From the NCBI RefSeq assembly GCF_014217805.1, contig NZ_CP055156.1, positions 4,098,585 to 4,162,584 of the forward strand: a stretch of DNA of 64,000 bases. The letters are read 5' to 3'. Made by a program: the position numbers and the translations under genes. Source of the stretch: Adhaeribacter swui. GTDB taxonomy: Bacteria; Bacteroidota; Bacteroidia; Cytophagales; Hymenobacteraceae. The notes beneath the pieces are model-generated. The model was not told where the DNA came from, ran no database searches, and saw nothing but the letters and a program-made list of their open reading frames with translations. Below, in pieces: positions 36,795 through 45,390 of this stretch (position 1 is the first letter of the stretch; each line of letters starts with the position of its first letter).

Positions 36795-37604
36795 TTACTC
36801 AAACCATATAAGGCTAATAACATAATCGTATATGTCTGAATAAAAACACTGTTCGTATAATTGCCTTTCAGGAGCTCCTTTTCTATAGTAGAACCAATCC
36901 TCCAAGTCAATAAGCTCGATTCCCGTATATTTTGCTTCAGACTTTAAAAAAGACTCGCCAGCAACACTTGTTGGTGGTAATTGCCCTCCTACCTTGAACT
37001 GATTCGCTAGCTGGGGAAAATCCGGGCTTCTGTAGTACCACTTAACTTTATTCCCTTGACTGAAAACCATCATTACCTCATGAGTTCCTACCTCAGTAAA
37101 TCTTAATGCTGCAGCTGTTAAGCTTACTCCGAAGTTATCGGAGATTTGCCGAATGATATCAAATGAAAATTTACGTCTACCAGTAAATGCTCTAAGTTTT
37201 TCCAATGGCATAAGTAAACAAGAAGCAAAATAATCAGCTTCTGTTTCCATTTTGCCTGTATGAATTAAAGATATATTAGACGGATGCGGTGGGAGTAAAC
37301 CTCTTTTTAAGCCTTCTCGATGGGCATCGATAAAATAATGCCCAAGTTCATGAGCTAAGGTGAACCTACCTCTATTACTCTCCAGAGTATTACCTTTAGC
37401 GCTATTTAAATGAATAAAAAACTGGCGATCATGCCATACCAGCATGCCGTCAAATTCGCTTCCATAATTGTCTATACAAAGAGTTAATATCTCATCCTCA
37501 CAAATAGCTAGCAAATTAGTTTTACTACCTTCGGAGAAATTGGCTGTTAAAAATGAAGTTAATTTAACTACTTCTTTTTTAACCTTTGGTGTTATCGGAT
37601 TCAC
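36795..37604 (-). CDS. ImmA/IrrE-family metallopeptidase, CapP-like by position
   Basis: A 269-residue zinc peptidase. The metal site is H85-E-L-G-H89 in FTLAHELGHYF, with Glu122 of METEADYFAS as likely third ligand. ImmA/IrrE enzymes cleave a specific repressor or anti-activator when triggered, often by DNA damage. It starts with GTG at 37604, preceded by AGAAAGG, and overlaps the upstream small gene by 26 bases, so the two are translationally coupled. It is the last gene of an operon led by a sigma factor, divergent from a CBASS operon. Known CBASS regulators CapH/CapP pair an HTH repressor with such a peptidase; here a sigma factor takes the HTH position. The C-terminal third is a separate domain of unknown role. 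Confidence 0.88.
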   Translation of the reverse strand: MNPITPKVKKEVVKLTSFLTANFSEGSKTNLLAICEDEILTLCIDNYGSEFDGMLVWHDRQFFIHLNSAKGNTLESNRGRFTLAHELGHYFIDAHREGLKRGLLPPHPSNISLIHTGKMETEADYFASCLLMPLEKLRAFTGRRKFSFDIIRQISDNFGVSLTAAALRFTEVGTHEVMMVFSQGNKVKWYYRSPDFPQLANQFKVGGQLPPTSVAGESFLKSEAKYTGIELIDLEDWFYYRKGAPERQLYEQCFYSDIYDYVISLIWFE

Positions 37605-37920
37605 CTTTCTTCTTCTGGTTCGCTTTCATCTTTTCAATGACATCTTGGGAAATGTCAGCATTGTTACGGGCTGCCATCCGTAAATCTTGAATTTCATCAT
37701 TAAGCTCATGATCAAAAATGGCTACAATAGCTTTAGGTTTCCATGATCCGTTAAGAATAGCAAAGGGGTCTACTTCGTCATCTTTAACAGACCTAGTTAC
37801 TTCTGGGTTTAAACGTTCGAATCTATTTAACTCCTTCTCACTTCTAGGCAGAAAATAGCCCACAGAATGCATCCATTCTTCCAGGTTATCTTCATTAATA
37901 TTTATAATATCTTTAGCCAT
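37579..37920 (-). CDS. Small protein between sigma factor and ImmA peptidase; candidate anti-sigma/peptidase substrate
   Basis: A 113-residue charged, mostly helical protein with no signal peptide and no known domain. Notable are the WMHSVGYFLPRSEKELNRFE segment near the N-terminus and a Lys/Glu-rich tail (VIEKMKANQKKKGE). The ATG at 37920 overlaps the sigma gene stop by 8 bases (ATGGCTAA), and its end overlaps the peptidase gene by 26 bases, so all three are coupled. By position it could inhibit the sigma factor and be cut by the peptidase. That is inference; the sequence itself shows no recognised anti-sigma fold. Confidence 0.65.
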   Translation of the reverse strand: MAKDIININEDNLEEWMHSVGYFLPRSEKELNRFERLNPEVTRSVKDDEVDPFAILNGSWKPKAIVAIFDHELNDEIQDLRMAARNNADISQDVIEKMKANQKKKGESDNTKG

Positions 37921-38560
37921 TACCAAATTCCTTTCTCATCAATTCATTAGCTTCCATTTTATAAATTCTAATGGTATTTTGGGAAAGCCCTCCTACTGCT
38001 TCTCTAAGCTCTAAGGTTAAATGTCTTGGCAAATTTTTGCCTTCTTTTTCGTGTTGTTTGTATGTCAAGTAAATGATTTTATGTTTAGGGGGAAGTTTGG
38101 CAAAAGCTTGATCTAACTTTTTTTCATACTCCTGAAGAATTTTCAGTCGTTCAGGCTCATAGTTTACAGAAGGGTCAATCAAAGAAGTAATAACTTTTTC
38201 CGTACCGTCGTAAGGAGAATAAGATGGGTTATATAGCTTTACAATTTCACGGTTCGCTATTCCATAAAGATATTTCCTAAAACACTTATCGGTATTACCA
38301 TCCTTGCATTCGGAATGCTCATATCTGGGATATTGCCAAAAACGATTAAATACTCGATTAACAAGCTCGATCGCGTCATCTTCAGTGCGCTGCCATTTTC
38401 TTGACATTATAACACATTTATCGATGAGATCTTTCCTAAACCGGAAAGTTAAAGCAATAAATGCTGCTTCAGCAAGGTCTTTATATCCGGGATCATTTAC
38501 TGATTTGACATAGTCTATCAAATCAGGTGTGCTTTCATCTTTTAATTCCTCCCAGGTCAT
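37913..38560 (-). CDS. Sigma-70-family RNA polymerase sigma factor
   Basis: A 215-residue sigma factor of the short (group IV-like) kind. Region 2 spans about residues 30-85 (FRKDLIDKCVIMSRKWQ, ELVNRVFNRFWQY), and region 4 spans about 155-210 (FAKLPPKHKIIYLTYKQHE ... LSQNTIRIYKMEANELM) with its HTH. An inserted stretch between them holds a possible Cys pair (HSECKDGNTDKCF). It is the first gene of a coupled three-gene operon with a small protein and an ImmA peptidase. The 225-base intergenic region toward the divergent CBASS genes is its likely target. Household roles are less likely given the neighbours. Confidence 0.85.
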   Translation of the reverse strand: MTWEELKDESTPDLIDYVKSVNDPGYKDLAEAAFIALTFRFRKDLIDKCVIMSRKWQRTEDDAIELVNRVFNRFWQYPRYEHSECKDGNTDKCFRKYLYGIANREIVKLYNPSYSPYDGTEKVITSLIDPSVNYEPERLKILQEYEKKLDQAFAKLPPKHKIIYLTYKQHEKEGKNLPRHLTLELREAVGGLSQNTIRIYKMEANELMRKEFGNG

Positions 38561-38785
38561 TCTTTTCTGTACTACTCAAAAGCGTTAGGTAACGGTTTTA
38601 AGTAAGGCTAAGTGAATATAATTTATGAAGTATAGCTAGCTAATAAACCAAAGCCCTAATGAAGATAAGTGCTTTAGATCATCTAAAATTTAGATATGAA
38701 AAGGTTTAGCTTTTAACCAAACATAAAGAATACTGCTTAACGGAGCAATAATTTAAAGCAAATATTATAAAACAAATATAAAACT

Positions 38786-39778
38786 ATGAATGAAGAATCA
38801 ACCTTTAAGATTTTATCAATTGATGGTGGGGGCATTAAAGGACTCTATACATCCAAAATCCTAGAACACTTAGAGCAACGCTACGGACCAATCTCGGATT
38901 ACTTTGATATGATCTGTGGCACATCTACTGGGGATTTAATAGCGCTTGGGCTTGCTCTTAAGATTCCATCTTCTGAAATAAGTAACATGTACGAAGTACA
39001 TGGGCCAGCAATTTTTCCGAAACGTGGTAAGTGGTACGGTGTACTTAGACAAGCGCTTTGGAAAGGCAAATATTCGGATGAGCCTTTAAGAAAAGCGCTG
39101 GAAGGTATGTTTGGAGATGCAAAAGTATCAGATCTCCATAATCTAGTTTGTATTCCCTCCTATTCTGTTACCGATGCTAGGCCCTGGATATTCAAATACG
39201 ATCATAAAGAAGGCAAGCTCGATAGAGACAACAAAGCGTTTTGCGTAGACGTCGCTCTAGCTACTTCTGCGGCCCCTACTTACTTTCCACTAAGCGAGAT
39301 AGATTACTATGATAAGAAGCAATTTATTGATGGCGGAGTATGGGCAAATAATCCTACCATGGTAGGAGTACTAGAAGCTTTAACCTACTTCGTTGGTCCA
39401 CAACGGCAATTTAGCTCTGTCAAAGTACTTTCCATTAGTAGCCTTAATAACAACGGAGGCAAACCTATTGGTCTAAAAAGGGCAAGAGCTTTTATGCAAT
39501 GGAGAAATGACCTCTTCGAAACATCTATCAATGGACAAAGCATCTTTACGGATTACCTTATGTCTAGGCTATGTGAAATGAACCATACTGGCATTGACTA
39601 CATCCGGGTTCCATCCGAGCAGATATCAACTGAGCAGCAGCATTTGGTTCAGCTAGATTGCGCTACTCCTCAAGCCATTAATTTTATCAAGGGCAAAGGC
39701 AATGATAGAGGGGAGATCACTAAAAAAGACCCTAAAGTAGAATCATTTTTTGAAAACACTAAAACCTACATATTATAA
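38786..39778 (+). CDS. capV: CBASS effector: patatin-like phospholipase CapV
   Basis: A 330-residue patatin-like phospholipase. The oxyanion loop is IDGGGIKG (residues 12-19), the nucleophile is Ser47 in GTSTG, and the catalytic Asp is Asp182 in IDGGVWANNP. In CBASS this effector is switched on by the cyclic nucleotide made by the next gene and degrades membrane phospholipids, killing the infected cell before phage release. The CD-NTase gene starts 5 bases after its stop. It is the first gene of the operon and is divergent from the sigma/ImmA operon. The last ~100 residues form the usual C-terminal extension. Confidence 0.93.
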   Translation: MNEESTFKILSIDGGGIKGLYTSKILEHLEQRYGPISDYFDMICGTSTGDLIALGLALKIPSSEISNMYEVHGPAIFPKRGKWYGVLRQALWKGKYSDEPLRKALEGMFGDAKVSDLHNLVCIPSYSVTDARPWIFKYDHKEGKLDRDNKAFCVDVALATSAAPTYFPLSEIDYYDKKQFIDGGVWANNPTMVGVLEALTYFVGPQRQFSSVKVLSISSLNNNGGKPIGLKRARAFMQWRNDLFETSINGQSIFTDYLMSRLCEMNHTGIDYIRVPSEQISTEQQHLVQLDCATPQAINFIKGKGNDRGEITKKDPKVESFFENTKTYIL

Positions 39779-39782
39779 AACT

Positions 39783-40787
39783 ATGGCAAACTGTCACGAC
39801 CTTTTCCTGGATTTCAATAGCACAATCAGGCTCAGCGAGTCTAAAAGAAAGAGCCTCAAACTTTCAAGACACGAACTTAGAAGGAAAATTAGAAGATATT
39901 TCAAAGAAAATGAGAAAGACGGAATAATGCCTAAATTTTCTGGGCAGGGCTCATTTATGATGGATAGTATTATTAATCCAATACCCCGGAAGGAAATAGA
40001 AGGAAACACAGTAAAATATTTATATTTCTATGATATTGATGATGGCATCTATTTTATCGGTAATCTGGAAACTAAAACTAGGTATTCCATTCAAACTTAT
40101 CATAATTGGATTTATGATGCTGTAGATGGGCATACGGATACTCCACCAATCGATAAAAACACCTGCGTAAGAGTTTTGTTCTCGGATGGTCACAATATTG
40201 ATTTACCTATATACTATAAGCAAGGGGATACTCCGGAATTAGCTCATAAAGCAAAAAGCTGGCTGGAAAGCGATCCGTTAAAATTTAGCCAATGGTTTAA
40301 CGAGAAAGCTGAGATTAATCCCCAGTTGCGCAGAATAGTAAGATATCTAAAGACTTGGTCAGATTATCGTCAATATTGTAATACTAGCAAACCAATGCCA
40401 AGTGGTCTTATTTTAACAATTTTAGCAGCGAATCATTATTATCGTCACGATAGAGATGATATTTCTCTAAAAGAAACATTAGTGAGCATCGAGGCTGCAC
40501 TCCGAGTAAATTTTAGGTGTGAACGGCCAACTACTCCTGCTGGAGAAAATTTACTTTCAAAATATACCCAAGAGGAGTATTTCATGGGTAGCTTAAGACA
40601 ATTTATTTCTAATGCAAAACTGGCGATAGAGGAAAAAAACCAGAAAAAAGGATGTGAGTACTGGCAAAAGAGCCTTGGTGACCGATTCCCGTGCCACTTA
40701 GCAAAAGACGAAGAACAAAGAAATATTGCTGTTTCAGGTTTAGTGATGGGGGCAGCTAATTCTAAGCCGTACGGCACAATTATATAA
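39783..40787 (+). CDS. CBASS cyclic nucleotide synthase, DncV-like CD-NTase
   Basis: A 334-residue DncV-like nucleotidyltransferase. The active site shows GS in GQGSFMMDS (Ser57), the metal Asp pair D84-I-D86 in YFYDIDDGIYF, and a third carboxylate Asp140 in NIDLPIYY, matching the clade A enzymes that make 3',3'-cGAMP or related dinucleotides. I chose the ATG at 39783; an in-frame ATG inside capV adds 11 unlikely residues. The stop TAA overlaps the next gene's ATG (TAATG), so they are coupled. The C-terminus ends KPYGTII, not in a plain Gly, which matters if the E2-like partner conjugates it. The product nucleotide is inferred from family. Confidence 0.93.
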   Translation: MANCHDLFLDFNSTIRLSESKRKSLKLSRHELRRKIRRYFKENEKDGIMPKFSGQGSFMMDSIINPIPRKEIEGNTVKYLYFYDIDDGIYFIGNLETKTRYSIQTYHNWIYDAVDGHTDTPPIDKNTCVRVLFSDGHNIDLPIYYKQGDTPELAHKAKSWLESDPLKFSQWFNEKAEINPQLRRIVRYLKTWSDYRQYCNTSKPMPSGLILTILAANHYYRHDRDDISLKETLVSIEAALRVNFRCERPTTPAGENLLSKYTQEEYFMGSLRQFISNAKLAIEEKNQKKGCEYWQKSLGDRFPCHLAKDEEQRNIAVSGLVMGAANSKPYGTII

Positions 40788-41446
40788 TGGAAGGGTATTT
40801 ACTTTTTCTCGCCCAAACAGATGAGGTTATAGTTAAATATCCAAAGCTTAAAATTATAGAGTCCGAAGGTCAATCCATTATTAAAGGTGAAATAGATATA
40901 GTTGATAGCTACGGTAAGTACTGGACTTCATATGAAATTGAAATTCGGTACTCACCAAAATTTCCTAATAGATTTCCAATACTGCACGAAACGGGTGGTA
41001 AAATACCAAAAATCGGTGATTGGCATGTTTATGAAGATTCAAAAGCCTGTTGTCTGAAGATACCTCCTGAAGAAATTATTAGGTGTAAAAACGGGATATC
41101 CGTACTCGAGTTTATAGAAGAAGAGGTTATTCCTTACTTTTTTAATCAAACTCACCGGATGGAAGTTGGATACTATGTAAATGGAGAGTATTCGCATGGG
41201 GCAAAGGGTATTTATGAATATTACTCAAAAATCCTAGGCACATCAGGAAATATAAAATTAACTATTAAAATGTTGCGTTTTATTGCTTTAAAATCTGAGC
41301 CAAAAAGGACATCGTTGTGCTTTTGCGGAAGTTCTAATAAATATCGGAAGTGCCATAGAGAGGCTTATCGTAATATAGCTAAAATAAACTCTGTTGATCT
41401 GATTTATCATGTAAATTACTTGGAAAGTAAAAAGCATTTACTCTAA
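40787..41446 (+). CDS. CBASS E2-like protein with C-terminal SEC-C zinc motif
   Basis: A 219-residue protein. The first ~120 residues have the prokaryotic E2 (ubiquitin-conjugating-like) pattern: FPNRFPILHETGG, IGDWHVYEDSKACCL, with His80 and Cys88/Cys89, Cys89 being the likely catalytic one by its CL context. The tail C178-F-C180-x8-C189-H190 is a SEC-C zinc motif, an addition not expected in a minimal E2. There is no E1 domain and no Cap3-like JAB protease nearby, so the system is the E2-only (type II short) form of CBASS. In such systems the E2 primes the CD-NTase, likely through a covalent intermediate. It overlaps the CD-NTase gene by one base. Confidence 0.85.
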   Translation: MEGYLLFLAQTDEVIVKYPKLKIIESEGQSIIKGEIDIVDSYGKYWTSYEIEIRYSPKFPNRFPILHETGGKIPKIGDWHVYEDSKACCLKIPPEEIIRCKNGISVLEFIEEEVIPYFFNQTHRMEVGYYVNGEYSHGAKGIYEYYSKILGTSGNIKLTIKMLRFIALKSEPKRTSLCFCGSSNKYRKCHREAYRNIAKINSVDLIYHVNYLESKKHLL

Positions 41447-41587
41447 AAATTTAATAATAAATAAAACATTATTTATTTAGTATAAAAAGGGAATTGATGC
41501 TATTTTAACGGTTTACTAATGGTTAATGCAAAAAAAATACAAAAACTACCAACGCAAACTATTTTGACTTTTACTAAATAAAACAAA

Positions 41588-42394
41588 ATGAAAAGTAAAC
41601 CCGAATATCTTTATCATTACACATCTATTGAAACACTTGCACTAATTTTATCTACTAAGAAGATAAGATTCAATGCATTAAATCAAGTGGACGATTTAGA
41701 TGAAGGGAAATGTTTAGATTTCAAATTTATTAGTAAATATTTCTTTGTAAGCTGTTGGACAAGCTTAGAAGAAGAAAGTCTGCCATTTTGGAATATGTAT
41801 ACACCAAACATGAAAGGAATTCGGATAAAAATGCCTTATGATTTTTTTAATACTAATGATATTTCTACTAAGGGTATTTATGGTTTAGCAGAAGGCCATT
41901 TTAAGTCAATTGTTTCTCAAGAAGAAACTTTCCAAAATAATTACTGGATTGTCCCAACTCAAAATGAATATTTATTTGATGTAGATTATACATCTGATAA
42001 TAAGAAATTATTTCCACAGATAGAAACAATAAATGGTGATAGCTTTAATATTAACTTAAATAAAATAGGAATTTATAAGTCATTACATTGGAAATTCCAA
42101 TCTGAATGGAGATATATAATTAAAATAATGCCAACAAGTAGTCGCAATCCTGCATATTATAGTATGCGAGAGTCTAATATTATGGCAGATTCAATATACT
42201 CAATGCGAAAAGGGGATAAACTCCCGTTCTCAAGCTATTTAGTTGATATTGATAAAAATAAAATTGAAAATATGGAAATACTGCTAGGACCAAAACATAC
42301 AACATCAGAGAAATTGATAGTTGAAAGTTTAGTAAAAAACTTTAATCCCAAAGCAGAAATTAGAATCAGTTGTTTGCATAACAAAATTCGATAA
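41588..42394 (+). CDS. DUF2971-domain protein
   Basis: A 268-residue soluble protein. The N-terminal YLYHYTSIETLALILSTKKIRFNALNQVDDLDEG is the recognised DUF2971 signature, followed by VSCWTSLEEESLPFWNMY and, later, HWKFQSEWRYIIK. The domain resembles ADP-ribosyltransferase-like proteins found in defence and toxin neighbourhoods, but activity is not established here. It lies 141 bases after the E2-like gene in AT-rich DNA, in a defence block. It has its own upstream space, so it may be a separate system from CBASS. Confidence 0.8.
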   Translation: MKSKPEYLYHYTSIETLALILSTKKIRFNALNQVDDLDEGKCLDFKFISKYFFVSCWTSLEEESLPFWNMYTPNMKGIRIKMPYDFFNTNDISTKGIYGLAEGHFKSIVSQEETFQNNYWIVPTQNEYLFDVDYTSDNKKLFPQIETINGDSFNINLNKIGIYKSLHWKFQSEWRYIIKIMPTSSRNPAYYSMRESNIMADSIYSMRKGDKLPFSSYLVDIDKNKIENMEILLGPKHTTSEKLIVESLVKNFNPKAEIRISCLHNKIR

Positions 42395-42459
42395 AAATAC
42401 TGATCTATACAGCAGTTATATGAATTAGTTATGTGTCACTTAAGAAACGTAAAGGTTAA

Positions 42460-43454
42460 ATGGTTAATAAAAAAAGAAGAGTTTTTCAGCATATTATGGA
42501 AGATGAATCTTATCAAATAATTAAAAATCTTATTCCTAAAGAATGGGTAATACGTGAATTTAATAGGCCCGATTATGGGATTGACTTAGTAATTGAACTA
42601 TTCGAAAAAATTGATGACCATTATTCAGAGACTCTAGGAGAGTTTATCTATGTTCAAGTAAAATCATTAAAAAATATAAAGATTGTAACAGAAAAAATAT
42701 TCAGCGTTAATAATGTTGCAAAAGGTGTATGGGGGGAAGATCGGTCAGAGTATGCAGAAATAGATATTAAAAATATTCTTTTGATACTAATTCCATTTTT
42801 ACAATACAATCACTGGGTGCAAGTGTTTCTGTTTTGCTTTTTGTGGTTGATATAAGCACAGAAAACGTATATTTTATTAATATAAACGACTATATCGATA
42901 AAATAATTTTACCTCAAAATCCAAATTATATAAACCAAGCTTCAATTACATTAAGTATACCTATTCTAAATAATTTGCATAACAATAATATCTCATTAAA
43001 TGCTTTAAAATTTTATGGTAAAAGAGCAAAGTTACTTTCAGCCTTCTCCAAGTTTGCATATCAAAAGAACGAGATAGCTTACGTATTTGGTTACAATTAT
43101 TTTCCTTTTTGGACATTTAGAGATGAATTAGAGAAAAATAAAATATATAATAATGGTGAAATAAGGAAAATACTATTATATTTTATAAGCCAAATAGAAA
43201 ATTTAGACATTTGGTCATATGTAGAATGGCAAGTATTGCCTGAAACACAAAATGATCTTTTAAAAATAAAGGAATTGCTTCAAGTTGATAATAGTGATTG
43301 GAATGAGATCAAGAACAGAACTTTAGTCATATGGCATCAACTGACAAATCTTGGGACTATGTATGAAGATATTTGCCGAGAATGGTTTTTGCCAAAAATT
43401 ATAAGCTTAATGACATCTTATCCAACTGCACCAGAGATAATAAAAAAGAATTAA
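42460..43454 (+). pseudogene. DUF4365 protein, frameshifted in an A tract
   Basis: Two overlapping frames make one DUF4365-type protein. The first part has a nuclease-like core (FNRPDYGIDLVIELFE ... FIYVQVKSLKN), fitting a PD-(D/E)xK Asp/Glu/QxK arrangement. The second, from about 42780 in another frame, reads FDTNSIFTIQSLGASVSVLL and VVDISTENVYFININDYIDK, the conserved continuation, then an unclassified C-terminal domain. The shift falls at AAAAA (42769-42773); a sixth A restores the register as KKYSFDTNS. DUF4365 proteins occur in defence islands. As written, it is broken; the cause may be real loss or a homopolymer read error. Confidence 0.75.
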
Positions 43455-43539
43455 AATGGGAACGCACAAATTCGCGTAAAAGTCAGCCTTTGCTAGCCGC
43501 CTACACAAATCAGAATGTGCCATATTATAAACCATATTT

Positions 43540-44139
43540 ATGAAAGTAATACCCTCTTCAGAGTCTGTCAAAAATAGGATAGAAGCATCACTACTGCGCA
43601 TTATTAACAACTGCGGAGAACACCTAAAAAAGCAAATTGTGTCTCTGCCTATAATTGTGACAGATGATAAAAAAGCTGAGGAAATTTACAGCGATAATTT
43701 TAACCTTTTTAAAAAAGCTTATAGTGAAGGTTTTGGTGGTGTAAAAGGAAACATCACTTACAATGGCAATAAATATCATTTAATTGTATTGAATATCAGT
43801 AACATTGAAAAGTTACATTTAACTGATCAAGAACTTGATGGAGTATTTTCGCATGAGTTAGGACATATATTTAATGAAAATCCTAAACGGGAAATGCCGT
43901 CTATTCTTAAAGGGAATACTATGAATGAAATAGATAATGCTAAAACCATTTTGCTAAAGGAAGCTGAGGTATATGCAGATTTTTTTTCTAAACTTACATT
44001 AACATCAGATGGACTTATAAGCAGCATAGATAAGTACTTAGCCTCTGGAATTTGCTTAAATAGAGATCTTTTTACTGAAAGAGTGGAAAAGTTAAATTCT
44101 GATGAAGAATTTATTGGAAGCTTAAAATTTGTAAACTAA
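43540..44139 (+). CDS. Putative zinc metallopeptidase (HELGH)
   Basis: A 199-residue protein with H105-E-L-G-H109 in GVFSHELGHIFN and a downstream KEAEVYADFF (Glu143, Asp147 region) that can supply the third zinc ligand, as in gluzincin/ImmA-type peptidases. There is no signal peptide or membrane segment, so it is likely cytosolic. It does not match the ImmA gene at 36.8 kb in its flanks and lacks a regulatory partner. Short complementary blocks lie just before (TGTGCC, 43516-43521) and after (GGCACA, 44143-44148) the gene, as in the cassette units at 49.5-54 kb. The substrate is unknown. Confidence 0.65.
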   Translation: MKVIPSSESVKNRIEASLLRIINNCGEHLKKQIVSLPIIVTDDKKAEEIYSDNFNLFKKAYSEGFGGVKGNITYNGNKYHLIVLNISNIEKLHLTDQELDGVFSHELGHIFNENPKREMPSILKGNTMNEIDNAKTILLKEAEVYADFFSKLTLTSDGLISSIDKYLASGICLNRDLFTERVEKLNSDEEFIGSLKFVN

Positions 44140-44278
44140 TGCGGCACACACCATTATTGATTGAATCAACTAAGTAAACTATCTTTAATCAAATGCAGTG
44201 CTAAGAAAGTTAGAACAATAAATTGCTTAGCTGTATAAAGTTGCATATCACTCTATTTAACATGAACTGTGTTAAAAA

Positions 44279-45268
44279 TCAAGGTTTTGGGGTTGAAATA
44301 TGCATATAATTAGGATGGTAAGGAATACCCGATTTTACGATGGCAAAAGCTTGCTTGAGCAATTTATTACAAACCGCTATTAAAGCTAATTTGCCATTCT
44401 TCCCTTTGGCCACCAACCGCTCATAAAGGGCCTTGCAGGCTGCATTCGATTTCTTGGCCGAAAAGCTGCACACATATAATTTGCTTCGGATTAAACTCCC
44501 ACCCATTTTCGTAATGCGCACTTTCCCTCGGATACTCGTCCCGGAAGTATATTCGCGGGGCGATAAACCGGCTTTGGCAATCAACTGGCGGTAATTATCT
44601 AATTTTTGGAAGTCACCGGTAAATAAAAGCAACATCCCCGCCGTCTTTCGGCCAATTCCCGGAATTGAAGTAAGTAGATTAAGCTCCTTGGCAAAAGCCT
44701 TTTCTAAAGTTTCTAGTAGCTTTTCCTGAATTTGCTTAACCTGCTTGTCAAGCATTTTTAAGGTTTGAAGCAGGCTTTTGGTAGCCAAACTGCTGACAAC
44801 AGGTTGCAGTTTTAAAGCTTCCAATGCATTGATAACCATGGTTCTTTGTTTGATGAGCTGCTCGGCAACCTGCTCTAATTGGCGGCATTCCACAATCACC
44901 GGCTGCTCTGGTTGCCAAGAGGTTGCTTGGCTTTGTTCTCCGTAGCGCTGTATCCATTGGGCATCTTTCTTGTCGCTCTTGCCTTTGCCTAAATGCATTT
45001 GAATAAACCGTTTTATGATAACTGGATTTACCACAAATACTTGTGCTCCTTGCTCATAGAGGTAATAGGCCAGTTGCAAGTAATAGATGCCAGTCGCTTC
45101 CATCACATACAGGCAATCAACGCCACACTGTTTCACCAGCTTTTGAAAACCAGCTTTATCATTACTCACCTCCAGGTGCTGGAGCTTATTGGTCAAGGAG
45201 AAGCAAACGGCCAAAGAATCTTTACTTACATCAATACCAATTACCTTTTGTTTTACGGGTGAGATCAT
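44279..45268 (-). CDS. IS110-family transposase (DEDD, RNA-guided type)
   Basis: A 329-residue transposase. The N-terminal RuvC-like DEDD domain begins VIGIDVSKDSLAV (first Asp), with Glu in VMEATGIYY and Asp residues in GKGKSDKKDAQW. The C-terminal transposase_20 domain has LTSIPGIGRKTAGMLLL (HhH) and GLSPREYTSGTSIRGK carrying the catalytic-type Ser. It looks intact. IS110 elements move as circles, lack clear inverted repeats and are directed by a bridge RNA from the non-coding end. The ~150 bases upstream of this gene contain stem-loops that could be that RNA. Confidence 0.95.
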   Translation of the reverse strand: MISPVKQKVIGIDVSKDSLAVCFSLTNKLQHLEVSNDKAGFQKLVKQCGVDCLYVMEATGIYYLQLAYYLYEQGAQVFVVNPVIIKRFIQMHLGKGKSDKKDAQWIQRYGEQSQATSWQPEQPVIVECRQLEQVAEQLIKQRTMVINALEALKLQPVVSSLATKSLLQTLKMLDKQVKQIQEKLLETLEKAFAKELNLLTSIPGIGRKTAGMLLLFTGDFQKLDNYRQLIAKAGLSPREYTSGTSIRGKVRITKMGGSLIRSKLYVCSFSAKKSNAACKALYERLVAKGKNGKLALIAVCNKLLKQAFAIVKSGIPYHPNYMHISTPKP

Positions 45269-45319
45269 AACTTGTAACGTTTAGTAAGAAGAAACTAAAT
45301 AAGTAAGTTAAAAGAGCAG

Positions 45320-45390
45320 ACTATGGAGGCTTTCTCTATCCTGATGCAAGCTCGAAGGCTTTATGGAACTGTTCAAAGTAGCCATAGAAA
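45320..45390 (-). ncRNA. Candidate IS110 bridge RNA region
   Basis: On the minus strand upstream of the transposase, CTATGG (from about 45388) can pair with CCATAG (about 45325) around internal stems, including AAGC-CTTCGA-GCTT. A structured RNA in the non-coding end before the transposase is what IS110 elements of the IS621 type carry. Ends and target/donor loops cannot be fixed by eye. The flanking 45391-45729 holds only a weak open frame that I do not accept. Confidence 0.35.

Noticed and set aside
36623-36910. A 95-codon frame on the minus strand overlapping the ImmA-peptidase end
   Set aside because: It runs through the terminator hairpin and the coding end of a conserved gene; no support as a gene.
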